This document shows, in pieces, positions 43,969-54,344 of a stretch of 64,000 nt of DNA. The stretch spans positions 1 to 64,000 of the forward strand of contig JAQCTH010000005.1 of assembly GCA_027686065.1 (NCBI GenBank), written 5' to 3'. The notes below the pieces were generated by a model. The model saw nothing but the letters and a program-made list of their open reading frames with translations, did no database searches and was not told where the DNA came from. The DNA is from Clostridiaceae bacterium AF10-41 (lineage in GTDB: Bacteria; Bacillota; Clostridia; Clostridiales; Clostridiaceae). Numbering within the stretch: the first letter of the stretch is position 1; every line of letters starts with the position of its first letter. Both the position numbers and the translations under genes were made by a program.

Positions 43969-44736
43969 TTATTTTATAGAGTTAATATTTTTCATTTTTC
44001 TTACTTTTATTTCTGCAAAAGTTGGATAAAAGCCTGCCTTTAATGCAACTTTCTGTGAAATTATATGAGATTCGATAGTGCCATAAAAAGGTATCTTCCC
44101 TCTTCTTAATATTTCATTTTTTAAAGCCCGTACTATTATACTTCCAATTTTTTTACCCTTAGCTTCTGGTAAAACATTTACTCCAATTTGCCACATAATA
44201 TCTGAATCCTTACTAGCACCTGCCATACCTAAAATATTTCCATTATCATCTATAGCTGCAACTGCTAATATATCCGGATAATTATTATTAAAAGCAAAGG
44301 CTTCATCAAATCTATTATCATCTTTGAATTGCAATATATCATCTTTTTCATACCATTTCAATTTGAAATCATTAACATCTATATCATTGGTATTATTCGG
44401 CAAATAATAGTGATGTGTATTTTCTATTTCATAACCAAATTCATTTAACTTTTTATCTATTCTTCTTAGAACTGAATATAAAAACATCCATTCTCCAGGA
44501 ATTTTAGATAAATTTTCAATACACCAATCTTTAATACAATCGTCTGCAGATATAACTGCCTTTCCATTAATTATAAGTATCTTTAATATTTCCTTATCAT
44601 TACTATATTTTCTTCTACCCTTCATTATTTTAAATTCTGTAATTAGATTTTTATTATTATTAAACTCTTCAGTCTTGCAATTATAATCCTTTGCAAGTTG
44701 TTCTTTTACTTTAAATAAAACATTATTATCTTCCAT
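43969..44736 (-). CDS. GNAT family N-acetyltransferase, 255 aa
   Basis: The C-terminal 150 residues form a GNAT fold; the acetyl-CoA loop lies at VNVLPEAKGKKIGSIIVRALKNEILRRG, followed by IESHIISQKVALKAGFYP. The N-terminal 100 residues are a second, degenerate lobe. Substrate unknown. There is no operon partner: the YteA-like gene downstream is separated by about 55 nt and has its own ribosome-binding site. Confidence 0.78.
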   Translation of the reverse strand: MEDNNVLFKVKEQLAKDYNCKTEEFNNNKNLITEFKIMKGRRKYSNDKEILKILIINGKAVISADDCIKDWCIENLSKIPGEWMFLYSVLRRIDKKLNEFGYEIENTHHYYLPNNTNDIDVNDFKLKWYEKDDILQFKDDNRFDEAFAFNNNYPDILAVAAIDDNGNILGMAGASKDSDIMWQIGVNVLPEAKGKKIGSIIVRALKNEILRRGKIPFYGTIESHIISQKVALKAGFYPTFAEIKVRKMKNINSIK

Positions 44737-44951
44737 ATATTTTCTACCCCTTACTTTTAAGCTATAAATTCTTAAATGATATACAATACTAACAGTTATA
44801 TACTATCTATATGATATTATTATACACTTATTAAGTATCATTAAAAATATTATGTTTTAAAATACTTCCTCTCATTTGGTAGTATTTGATATCATATGAC
44901 ATTCTAAGATACCTCTTGTCATCATATGCCATAATATGATGTTATACAACT

Positions 44952-44980
44952 TTGACATTGAGCCTTATTAAGCATATACT
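44952..44980 (+). promoter_or_regulatory. Strong consensus promoter of the initiator tRNA gene
   Basis: TTGACA (44952-44957), exact 17-nt spacer, TATACT (44975-44980), ending 38 nt before the tRNA. Confidence 0.85.
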
Positions 44981-45018
44981 AAGGATACAAGTTAGCAAAA
45001 CTTATATGTATTTAATAT

Positions 45019-45094
45019 CGCGGGATGGAGCAGTTGGCAGCTCGTTGGGCTCATAACCCAAAGGTCGTAGGTTCAAGTCCTGCTCCCGCAACCA
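45019..45094 (+). tRNA. Initiator tRNA-Met (CAT)
   Basis: A 76-nt cloverleaf including encoded CCA. Anticodon CAT in loop CTCATAA. The first base C faces A72 without pairing, and the anticodon stem carries three consecutive G-C pairs (GGG with CCC); both are hallmarks of bacterial initiator tRNA. The T-arm GGTTCAAGTCC is standard. Followed immediately by a terminator. Confidence 0.96.
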
Positions 45095-45121
45095 AAACCT
45101 TACTCTTACTGTAGGGTTTTT
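45094..45121 (+). terminator. Terminator of the tRNA-fMet gene
   Basis: Stem AAAACCTTAC with GTAGGGTTTT, 7-nt loop, then T-run, directly after the tRNA CCA end. Confidence 0.8.
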
Positions 45122-45163
45122 TGTTATTTAAAAATTATTATTATGAAGGAAGGTGCATATTTA

Positions 45164-45799
45164 ATGAATTACAAAGCTTTTGAAAATAAATTTGATGTTA
45201 CAGGGCCTATTGCTTATGCTACTGTTTTAAAAAAAGATGGAAGTGAATTAGTTTTCCAAATAGATGCTGATGATGTTGAAAGAATTAAATCTATGGGAAC
45301 CTGGTTTGCTGAATGGCATAAAGATTTTAATGCCTATACAATTCAAAATATCTGTAAATCAAAGGATACCAAACCGGTTAAGCAAAGTCTTCAAACAGCT
45401 GTTTTAAATACTAATCCCAAAGCTCCTATTAAACATATTAATGGAAATATGCTAGATAACAGAAAAGCGAATTTAGAAATAGTATCAAGATCTCAGAAAA
45501 ATCAATATGAAAAATTTGATGATACTACAATCGCTATCATCTTAACTAATAAATATGGCACCCCACATTCTAGAGCATTAATTTCCTCTGAAGATTTAAA
45601 TAATGTTATTACCGAAGATTTAAGTTGGGTTGAATATAAGAAAAATGGAGTTGTAATGGTTGTTGCAAATACTCCTCAAGGAAGAATTCATTTGGATAAG
45701 TTTATAATGAATCCTAATGAATCTGAAGTCGTACATCACATAAACCTAAATCCTCTAGATTGTAGACGTAACAACTTAGAAAACAAAATAATAGAATAG
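45164..45799 (+). CDS. Double HNH-motif protein, possible endonuclease
   Basis: About 211 residues with two HNH-like units: IKHINGNMLDNRKANLEIVS near residue 95 and VVHHINLNPLDCRRNNLENK near residue 190. Each resembles the core of small phage or intron HNH nucleases (His-Ile-Asn-x-Asn...Asn-Leu). Both lack the zinc-binding cysteines of some HNH enzymes. The frame extends upstream to 45143, but ATG 45164 has the GGAAGG site. Located right after tRNA-fMet, a typical place for mobile DNA, but no integrase or repeat was seen. It may be a domesticated remnant; activity is uncertain. Confidence 0.7.
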   Translation: MNYKAFENKFDVTGPIAYATVLKKDGSELVFQIDADDVERIKSMGTWFAEWHKDFNAYTIQNICKSKDTKPVKQSLQTAVLNTNPKAPIKHINGNMLDNRKANLEIVSRSQKNQYEKFDDTTIAIILTNKYGTPHSRALISSEDLNNVITEDLSWVEYKKNGVVMVVANTPQGRIHLDKFIMNPNESEVVHHINLNPLDCRRNNLENKIIE

Positions 45800-45807
45800 T
45801 ATTATAA

Positions 45808-45840
45808 AGAAAAGTTCAGTATTCGTTACTGAACTTTTCT
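45808..45840. terminator. Terminator after the HNH gene
   Basis: Perfect 14-bp stem (45808-45821 with 45827-45840) around TTCGT, 8 nt past the stop codon. Confidence 0.85.
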
Positions 45841-45956
45841 AATCTTATTATTTAAATAGATATAAAAAACTAACTTTAGGATCTTCACTTACTTAGACAT
45901 TAACAAAATATTTTCTTTAATCTGTAGAAGTCATTTCTACTCCATTTGGATAATTT

Positions 45957-48900
45957 TTATCTTTTTTTCTTTATTAAAATTAATCCCAAAGCTAAAATTA
46001 TACTTGATATTCCTATTGATGTATTAGCTGTTTCATTTCCTGTGTCAGGTAGAGTTCCTGATTTTTCCGAATTTTGTCCTGAGTTCTTTGGATTTTCTCC
46101 TGGGTTTTCCCCTGGGTTTTCTCCTGGATTCTCTCCTGGGTTTTCCCCTGGATTCTCTCCTGGGTTTTCTCCTGGGTTTTCCCCTGGATTCTCTCCTGGA
46201 TTTTCTCCTGGATTCTCTCCTGGATTTTCCCCTGGGTTTTCTCCTGGATTCTCTCCTGGGTTTTCTCCTGGGTTTTCTCCTGGATTTTCTTCAGCCCCTT
46301 TTACCTTTAGTACTACATTATCTATATATACTTCATGTGAAGAATATTCAGCAAACTTACCTAATAGGAAATTTAACTCTACAATTTCACTGCCTGTAGC
46401 TTTAAAGGTATTCTCGTATTTTTTCACTTCAGGTGATACCGATATTTTATCCTCAAATACTCTATAATATCCTGAGTTCTGTACTACTACTTCTAATTCC
46501 CTATCTATATTGGATCTTATATCAAAGGATATTTCATATTCTATATCTTTAGTCAATGGCAAATTGGTTTGTCTAAATTGTACTGCCCATGTTTCTATTC
46601 CATTGTTTTTAAGTTCTGGTATTGGTATTATAGCTTCGCCATTTTCTACTTTTACATCAGAAATAAAATTATCATTTTTGATCCAATTCCATGCTTTCCA
46701 ACCTTCAAGTCCATTATCAAACTTTCCATTACTTAATGGGAATTTAACTACATTATCTTCAGGATTTTCTTCCACTGCTCCTTCAACTTTTAATACCACA
46801 TTATCTATAGATACTTCATGAGTATTATAATCTCCAAATTTACCCAATAAAAAGTTTAGTTCAACAGCTTCAGTTCCTGTTGCTTTAAATATATATTTGT
46901 GTTCCTTTACTTCAGGAGATACTGATATTTTATTTTCGAAAACTCTATAGTATCCTGAATTTTGTAATACAACTTCTACCTCTCTATCTATACTTGAGCT
47001 TATATTAAAAGAAAGTTCATATTCTACATCTTTATTTAATAATAAATCTGTTTGTTTAAACTGTACTCCCCAAGTTTGAGAAGCATCACCTGTTTCGCCT
47101 ACCTTAGGCACTTCTATAACTGCTTTTCCATCTTTTACTTTAATATCATTTATAAAATCATCATTTTTTTCCCAATTCCAAGCTTTCCATCCTTCAAGTC
47201 CATTTTTGAAATCACCATTTTTTATTAAGAATTTTTCTATATCCTTAGGTGGTTCATGTAATCCATCACATTTAAGTTCTATATTATCAATGCTTATTTG
47301 AGATTCAGTTCCTCCTAATAAAAATTCTATTGTTCCATTATTATCTATACCACTAGTATTAAATTTAAATTCTAAATTATACTCTTTAAATTCCTTTTCT
47401 AATGATATTGTTTTTTCTAATACATTATCACTATTGCTATCTTTCATTACTAATTTTATATCTCTATCTTTATCTGCTTTTGCCTTAAAAGTTAAAGTAT
47501 GGTTTGCTTCTCCAACTAGCATTATTCCTTTTTGATTTAAAACTACATCTTCATAATTATTAGTATTATTTTTTACATCTATACATAAATCTCTACTACT
47601 CTCAGGAACAAAATAGTTTGCATCCCCAGATAAATTCCAATAAGTTTTTCTATCAACTAATCCCCTATCAAAAGTCCCATTATAAATATGATTACCGTCA
47701 CTTAATGGCTTTTTAGGTGCATTGTAATCTATGCTTTCTTCAAACTCTTCAACCTTTACATTTCCTATCCATACAGATGGATTAGAAGTTCCAACATTAA
47801 ACTCTAGTCTTGCTTTTATATCTGAGTTTTGTGCCATTGTAAATACATGCTCAAAATGATTTACATCATTTGTTAATGAATCTGAATAAACATTAGAATA
47901 TGTTGTCCACCCTCTTTCTTCTCCTCCTGATGCTTTGACAGAAATATTTCTGTTAGAAGAAGCTTTAGCATCATATGATAGTTTGTAAGTCCTTCCTTTT
48001 GCTAAAGTCATATATTGAATTAGCTGAATTGAATGAACTTCTGATCCTGGTTTACTAATATCTATTTTAGCAAAGGTAGTATTATCCAATTTATCTGTAG
48101 ATATAGATGCTTCCCCTCCAAATTGCTTTAGAGTCAATAAATTCCATGTATTAGAAAAGGCTTCATCTCCATTTATTATTTTATTAAATCCATTGTCATA
48201 ACTTGTATCATATATATAATTACCATCTATAGCTTCCTTTGAGCCTTCTGGTAATTCACCTTTTTCTATGTTTGGTTCTTTAGGATCTTTATATTCATCA
48301 GATTTATCATATACCCTTACATAATCAACTAGCATTTCAGCTGAACTAAAATCATTTTCTGGAAGTATGCCTCCATCATAATTGCCACCTATAGCTAAAT
48401 TTAAAATAATATAAAAGTCTTGATCAAATGGTGCTGGAAAAGAATATTTAAGATCTTCATTTTTGCCGTAAGTATTCCAATTGTCTTGTACTTGATATAA
48501 TTCATTATCAACGTACCATCTAATTTCTCCTGGCTCCCATTCAATTGCATAATCATGGAAATCTGTTATATCTGTACCTTCTTCAAATCTATAATGAGAT
48601 CCACTATATCTATTATTTGGCCATATTCCTCCATAATGTATTGTTCCATTAACCTCATTAGGAATTCTTCCCTTTGCCTCCATTATATCTATTTCTCCAG
48701 AAGCTGCCCATCCACCATACTTATCATCATTAGGCATCATCCAGAAGGCTGGCCATATTCCATTTCCCTTTGGCATTTTAATTCTAGCTTCTATTCTTCC
48801 ATATTTAGCAGTTACTTTATCTTCTGTTTTAATTCTTGTTGATGTGTAATTACAATTATCATACTTTTCTTTTTCTTTATCCACCTTTTTGGCAGTGATT

Positions 48901-49208
48901 ACTAAATTTCCATCTTTTATAGAAAGATTTTCTCCTCGAGTATAATATTGAGCTTCATTATTTCCCCAACCTTGTGATACTTTATTCCCATTTTCATCTA
49001 ATATCCAATTACCTATTTCATAGGTCCAATTGTCCATATTTAAGCTATCTTCATTAAATTCATCTGACCATTTTAATTTCCACTTTTCACTTTTATTATT
49101 TTCTTCTGAAATAGTTTCTGCAAAAACAATTTTGAAATTACTTAATAATACACTTAGAGCTAAGGCCCCAACAAAGTATCTCCTAATTTTCCTTTTTGAT
49201 TTCTCCAT
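45957..49208 (-). CDS. Cell-wall-anchored GH16 endo-beta-glucanase with four CBM-like modules
   Basis: A 1083-residue surface protein. Signal peptide 1-31 (YFVGALALSVLLSN...VFA); GH16 catalytic domain about 40-305 with GEIDIMEAKG holding the nucleophile and acid/base glutamates; four carbohydrate-binding-like modules (about 330-505, 515-665, 675-825, 835-985), of which the last two are close copies; 16 GENP tetrapeptide repeats; sorting signal LPDTG, hydrophobic segment and KKKR tail for sortase. The motif resembles laminarinase/lichenase (beta-1,3 or mixed-linkage glucan). It would digest glucan at the cell surface. Its leader carries two LacI-type operator-like sites and a micro-ORF. Confidence 0.92.
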   Translation of the reverse strand: MEKSKRKIRRYFVGALALSVLLSNFKIVFAETISEENNKSEKWKLKWSDEFNEDSLNMDNWTYEIGNWILDENGNKVSQGWGNNEAQYYTRGENLSIKDGNLVITAKKVDKEKEKYDNCNYTSTRIKTEDKVTAKYGRIEARIKMPKGNGIWPAFWMMPNDDKYGGWAASGEIDIMEAKGRIPNEVNGTIHYGGIWPNNRYSGSHYRFEEGTDITDFHDYAIEWEPGEIRWYVDNELYQVQDNWNTYGKNEDLKYSFPAPFDQDFYIILNLAIGGNYDGGILPENDFSSAEMLVDYVRVYDKSDEYKDPKEPNIEKGELPEGSKEAIDGNYIYDTSYDNGFNKIINGDEAFSNTWNLLTLKQFGGEASISTDKLDNTTFAKIDISKPGSEVHSIQLIQYMTLAKGRTYKLSYDAKASSNRNISVKASGGEERGWTTYSNVYSDSLTNDVNHFEHVFTMAQNSDIKARLEFNVGTSNPSVWIGNVKVEEFEESIDYNAPKKPLSDGNHIYNGTFDRGLVDRKTYWNLSGDANYFVPESSRDLCIDVKNNTNNYEDVVLNQKGIMLVGEANHTLTFKAKADKDRDIKLVMKDSNSDNVLEKTISLEKEFKEYNLEFKFNTSGIDNNGTIEFLLGGTESQISIDNIELKCDGLHEPPKDIEKFLIKNGDFKNGLEGWKAWNWEKNDDFINDIKVKDGKAVIEVPKVGETGDASQTWGVQFKQTDLLLNKDVEYELSFNISSSIDREVEVVLQNSGYYRVFENKISVSPEVKEHKYIFKATGTEAVELNFLLGKFGDYNTHEVSIDNVVLKVEGAVEENPEDNVVKFPLSNGKFDNGLEGWKAWNWIKNDNFISDVKVENGEAIIPIPELKNNGIETWAVQFRQTNLPLTKDIEYEISFDIRSNIDRELEVVVQNSGYYRVFEDKISVSPEVKKYENTFKATGSEIVELNFLLGKFAEYSSHEVYIDNVVLKVKGAEENPGENPGENPGENPGENPGENPGENPGENPGENPGENPGENPGENPGENPGENPGENPGENPGENPKNSGQNSEKSGTLPDTGNETANTSIGISSIILALGLILIKKKR
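46089..46292 (-). repeat. 12-bp repeat region encoding 16 GENP units
   Basis: Sixteen CCTGG-containing 12-bp units in tandem on the plus strand. Third-position changes give three main versions of the unit, so the array is old enough to have drifted silently. It links the last binding module to the wall anchor. Confidence 0.95.
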
Positions 49209-49271
49209 TATTTTACTACTCCCATCCTCAATTCTCTTTTATTTTTAAAATATCTTAATACCTCTGCCAAT

Positions 49272-49283
49272 TTATTTTTTCAT
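49272..49283 (-). other. Three-codon micro-ORF with excellent ribosome-binding site in the GH16 leader
   Basis: Minus strand: GGAGGGAGG (49289-49297), 5 nt, then ATG AAA AAA TAA. It ends 63 nt before the GH16 start codon, which has only a weaker GGGAG site. Confidence 0.4.
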
Positions 49284-49337
49284 AACTACCTCCCTCCAAT
49301 TCTATTTTAATCTATCTTTTGTATATTAAATATTATC

Positions 49338-49355
49338 TTCGAAACCAGTTTCGAA
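49338..49355. promoter_or_regulatory. LacI-type operator-like site 1 in the GH16 leader
   Basis: TTCGAAAC-CA-GTTTCGAA: perfect 8-bp arms. CGAAACCNNTTTCG is typical of LacI-family operators. Confidence 0.6.
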
Positions 49356-49392
49356 AAGATTTAAAAAAATATATTTGCATTTAACATATTTC

Positions 49393-49406
49393 CGAAACCG
49401 ATTTAG
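49393..49406. promoter_or_regulatory. LacI-type operator-like site 2 in the GH16 leader
   Basis: CGAAACCGATTTAG, a degenerate second copy; centre-to-centre distance to site 1 is 53 bp, about five helical turns. Confidence 0.45.
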
Positions 49407-49441
49407 GTTTTGTCTTTTATTAGGTAATTGTTTACATTTAT

Positions 49442-49470
49442 ATTATATATTCTATATTTTTTATTGTAAA
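49442..49470 (-). promoter_or_regulatory. Probable promoter of the GH16 gene
   Basis: TTTACA (49465-49470), 17-nt spacer, TATAAT (49442-49447) on the minus strand. The resulting leader is about 225 nt and contains both operator-like sites downstream of the start of transcription. Nothing else was recognised in the 377-nt gene-free stretch 49209-49585. Confidence 0.6.
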
Positions 49471-49585
49471 TGCTTTTTTCAAATTATTTACTTTTTTTTG
49501 CAAATTAAAAATCCATAGCCAATTTATATATTCTATGGATTTTTATGCTATATTACAAAATTAACATTTTTTAAATTCTCTTATA

Positions 49586-50155
49586 CTAATCTAAATGAAC
49601 TCTCGATTCTAATAAATTCATTATTTCTATATCATCTAACTTTTCAAGCTTTAACAATTCATTATATGGATTTCCTTTTAAATTTAGAATTTTAGCAAAT
49701 GCAGGTTCTGTCTTTAAACCATTTTCTTTCAAATCAATAATCTTTTTCTTTACTAAATCTCCACCTAAATTTAATATTCTATCTTCAATTATCATATGTT
49801 TATATCCATTTTGTTCTGTAGATTTTATGTTTTGTGCATATATCTCTATTTCAAAATCATCTATAAGGAAATTAACTGTTAAAACTTCATCATTTACTTT
49901 ATTTATCTTAAATTTATTAAAACTTGAAAATTTACTCAGCATTAATTCTTCGAACTCATTTATATTATATACTTCACAAATAATGTCTAAGTCACTACCA
50001 TAAATGTCAATTTCTATTGGTATAGTTCCTACTAAAATTGGATTATACTTTTTTAGTATATTAAATATTTTTATATTAGTTAATAATTTAAAAGCTTTTT
50101 GTTGTTTCTTATTTCCAAATTGTAAATAATCAAAGTTCATAAAATTCTTTTCCAC
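49586..50155 (-). CDS. DUF4269 family protein (nucleotidyltransferase-like fold)
   Basis: A 189-residue protein. GTIPIEIDIYGSDLDIICE at about 43-61 resembles the metal-binding motif of minimal nucleotidyltransferases (Gly-Ser/Thr...Asp-x-Asp), and the rest fits DUF4269. Function unknown. The frame opens with GTG; an ATG five codons later is also possible, since neither has a strong ribosome-binding site. Stands alone. Confidence 0.7.
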   Translation of the reverse strand: MEKNFMNFDYLQFGNKKQQKAFKLLTNIKIFNILKKYNPILVGTIPIEIDIYGSDLDIICEVYNINEFEELMLSKFSSFNKFKINKVNDEVLTVNFLIDDFEIEIYAQNIKSTEQNGYKHMIIEDRILNLGGDLVKKKIIDLKENGLKTEPAFAKILNLKGNPYNELLKLEKLDDIEIMNLLESRVHLD

Positions 50156-50230
50156 ATTCTTATGCTGCCTTTTCTATAAATTCAAAATAATTAGGACCTT
50201 CTAATTATCTTTATTTTATTATACATAAAA

Positions 50231-50278
50231 ATACCCTACAGAATAGCTATTTTTTACATTATCTATTCTGTAGGGTAT
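50231..50278. terminator. Terminator of the PTS/GH1 cluster
   Basis: Perfect 16-bp stem (50231-50246 with 50263-50278), 8 nt past the stop of the IIA gene; A/T-rich on both sides. Confidence 0.85.
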
Positions 50279-50286
50279 ATTTTACA

Positions 50287-50601
50287 TTATCTACGCTTAA
50301 TTTCTTTATTCATTTCTATTAATTCTATAGCTATGTCTTTAATAGTCTCTGCACTCATAAGTTGATCCTCTGCATGCATTATTATAAGAGAAAATTCTAA
50401 CTTTTTCCCACTAGCTTCATTTTGAATTAATCCAGAATGAGCATGATGTCCTTCTAGCAAAAATCCTTTAGCTTCCTCTATTTTCTTTTCTGCTTCTTCA
50501 AAATTTCCATTTCTTGCTTCTCTAATTGCTTCAATTCCTAAAGATTTAGCCATTCCAACATTGCTTATTATTTCAAAAGCAACTAATTCTAGTTCATTCA
50601 T
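50287..50601 (-). CDS. PTS lactose/cellobiose-family IIA component
   Basis: A 104-residue three-helix IIA protein. The phospho-carrying histidine is His76 in IIMHAEDQLM; the upstream GHHAHSG cluster is also typical. It passes phosphate from HPr to the IIB subunit encoded 22 nt upstream. Last gene of the cluster; the IIC subunit is about 9 kb away at the other end. Confidence 0.92.
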   Translation of the reverse strand: MNELELVAFEIISNVGMAKSLGIEAIREARNGNFEEAEKKIEEAKGFLLEGHHAHSGLIQNEASGKKLEFSLIIMHAEDQLMSAETIKDIAIELIEMNKEIKRR

Positions 50602-50622
50602 TCCAAATTCTCCTTATATAAT

Positions 50623-50934
50623 TTATTTGTGGTCTTCTATTAATTGTAATGCACTTTCAAGAACTGCTTTTCCATTCATTGTTCCATATGCTCTAATATC
50701 TATTACTTCTACTGGGATTCTTCCATTAACTAATGATTTAATTTCTGTCTTTTGAAATCTAACTTGTGGTCCAAGTAAAATAATATCTACTGTATCAATT
50801 ACATTTCCACATTCTGAAAATGGTAATGCATTTATATTTACTTCTATTCCTTTGCTTTTAGCTGCCTCTTGCATTTTATTTACTAAAAGACTTGTTGACA
50901 TTCCAGCTGAACATACTAATAATATATTTTTCAT
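50623..50934 (-). CDS. PTS lactose/cellobiose-family IIB component
   Basis: A 103-residue IIB protein. The phosphorylated Cys8 is in LLVCSAGMSTSLLV, the hallmark of cellobiose-type IIB. It hands the phosphate to sugar during transport by the IIC membrane protein. Lies between a GH1 gene (58 nt upstream) and the IIA gene. Confidence 0.93.
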   Translation of the reverse strand: MKNILLVCSAGMSTSLLVNKMQEAAKSKGIEVNINALPFSECGNVIDTVDIILLGPQVRFQKTEIKSLVNGRIPVEVIDIRAYGTMNGKAVLESALQLIEDHK

Positions 50935-50992
50935 TTCATAATCCTTCTTTCTATTTTAATTTATTTTTATATTTAAATAATTTACAAGTAAT

Positions 50993-53417
<2,425 letters not shown>

Positions 53418-54062
53418 TTAATCTCTAGCCATTTTAACCTTTCTTACATATTCCTCTGCAATTTCAGTTATTTTATTAAATTCACCATTGCTTCCTAATT
53501 TATTTAATTCTCCACCTACTCCAACTGCATCAACTCCAGCTTTAAACCAACTATTAATATTATCTAGTTTAACTCCACCAGTAACCATTATACTAGCTTG
53601 TGGAAGTGGTGCTTTGATAGCTCCAATATAATCTTGACCAAAACAGCTACCAGGGAAAAGCTTAATTATCTCACTTCCCATTTCCATTGCTTCTACTATC
53701 TCTTTTATAGTCATACATCCTGGAATATATGGAACTGCATATCTATTACACATAATTGAAGTTTCTTTATTAAAAGAAGGAGAAACAATATATTTAGCTC
53801 CTGCTAAAATGGCCATTCTAGCGGTTTCTGCATCCAAAACTGTTCCAGCTCCTATTAAGACATCTTTGTCATTCTTATAAATATTAGTTAATTCTTTTAT
53901 TATTTCTGAAGCATTAGGATTAGTATATGCTAATTCTATAGATTTTAAATTCCCACTTATGCAAGCCTTTGAAATTTCTATTCCTTCTTTTAAACTTTCG
54001 CCTCTTATAACTGCTACAACACCTTGCTTTTTAAGTTCCAATATAGTATTAGATTTATCCAC
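53418..54062 (-). CDS. kdgA: KDPG/KHG aldolase, copy 2
   Basis: A 214-residue aldolase with VVAVIRGES, GAGTVLDAETARMAILAGA and the Schiff-base lysine in IIKLFPGS. A paralogue of the aldolase at 35810. It releases pyruvate and glyceraldehyde 3-phosphate at the end of this second pathway. Follows the small membrane gene by 12 nt. Confidence 0.92.
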   Translation of the reverse strand: MDKSNTILELKKQGVVAVIRGESLKEGIEISKACISGNLKSIELAYTNPNASEIIKELTNIYKNDKDVLIGAGTVLDAETARMAILAGAKYIVSPSFNKETSIMCNRYAVPYIPGCMTIKEIVEAMEMGSEIIKLFPGSCFGQDYIGAIKAPLPQASIMVTGGVKLDNINSWFKAGVDAVGVGGELNKLGSNGEFNKITEIAEEYVRKVKMARD

Positions 54063-54074
54063 TCTTCAAACACC

Positions 54075-54344
54075 TCATCTTATTATTGTTGATATTAATG
54101 CAATTAGATATATAACACATACTCCTGTTTGAGTTATTTTTTCATTTGTACTAAATGGAGAATCTTTTTTCCAGATTCTATATAGTGCATATGGGGTACA
54201 GATAATATTTAGTACATAAGTCAAATTTTTATATTTTGTAAAGACATTAATATCTTCTGGATTTTTTTTATTTAAGTTTTCTCTAAGGTTCTTAATATTT
54301 TTTTGTCTTTCTGTTAAATTAATAGAACTAACTTTAGTTTTCAT
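54075..54344 (-). CDS. Small two-span membrane protein of unknown function, 89 aa
   Basis: A basic N-terminus (TERQKNIKNLRENLNKKN) and two hydrophobic segments (about 43-60 and 70-88). Its ATG overlaps the stop of the sugar-acid dehydratase gene (TAATG), so it is translationally coupled to it. No family is recognised. The tight coupling inside a catabolic operon suggests a role with the PTS or with substrate handling. Confidence 0.6.
   Translation of the reverse strand: MKTKVSSINLTERQKNIKNLRENLNKKNPEDINVFTKYKNLTYVLNIICTPYALYRIWKKDSPFSTNEKITQTGVCVIYLIALISTIIR

Noticed and set aside
44881..44950. Repeated ATCATATG motifs upstream of tRNA-fMet as an operator or riboswitch
   Set aside because: The copies are imperfect, irregularly spaced and similar words recur elsewhere in this A/T-rich DNA; no stable structure could be drawn.
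45019..45840. A genomic island inserted at tRNA-fMet
   Set aside because: Only one HNH gene follows; no integrase, no direct repeat of the tRNA end and no change in base composition could be seen.
45946..46467. Open frame on the plus strand encoding a long FSPG repeat protein
   Set aside because: It is the antisense reading of the GENP repeat region of the GH16 gene; the 12-bp periodicity keeps the frame open and there is no ribosome-binding site.
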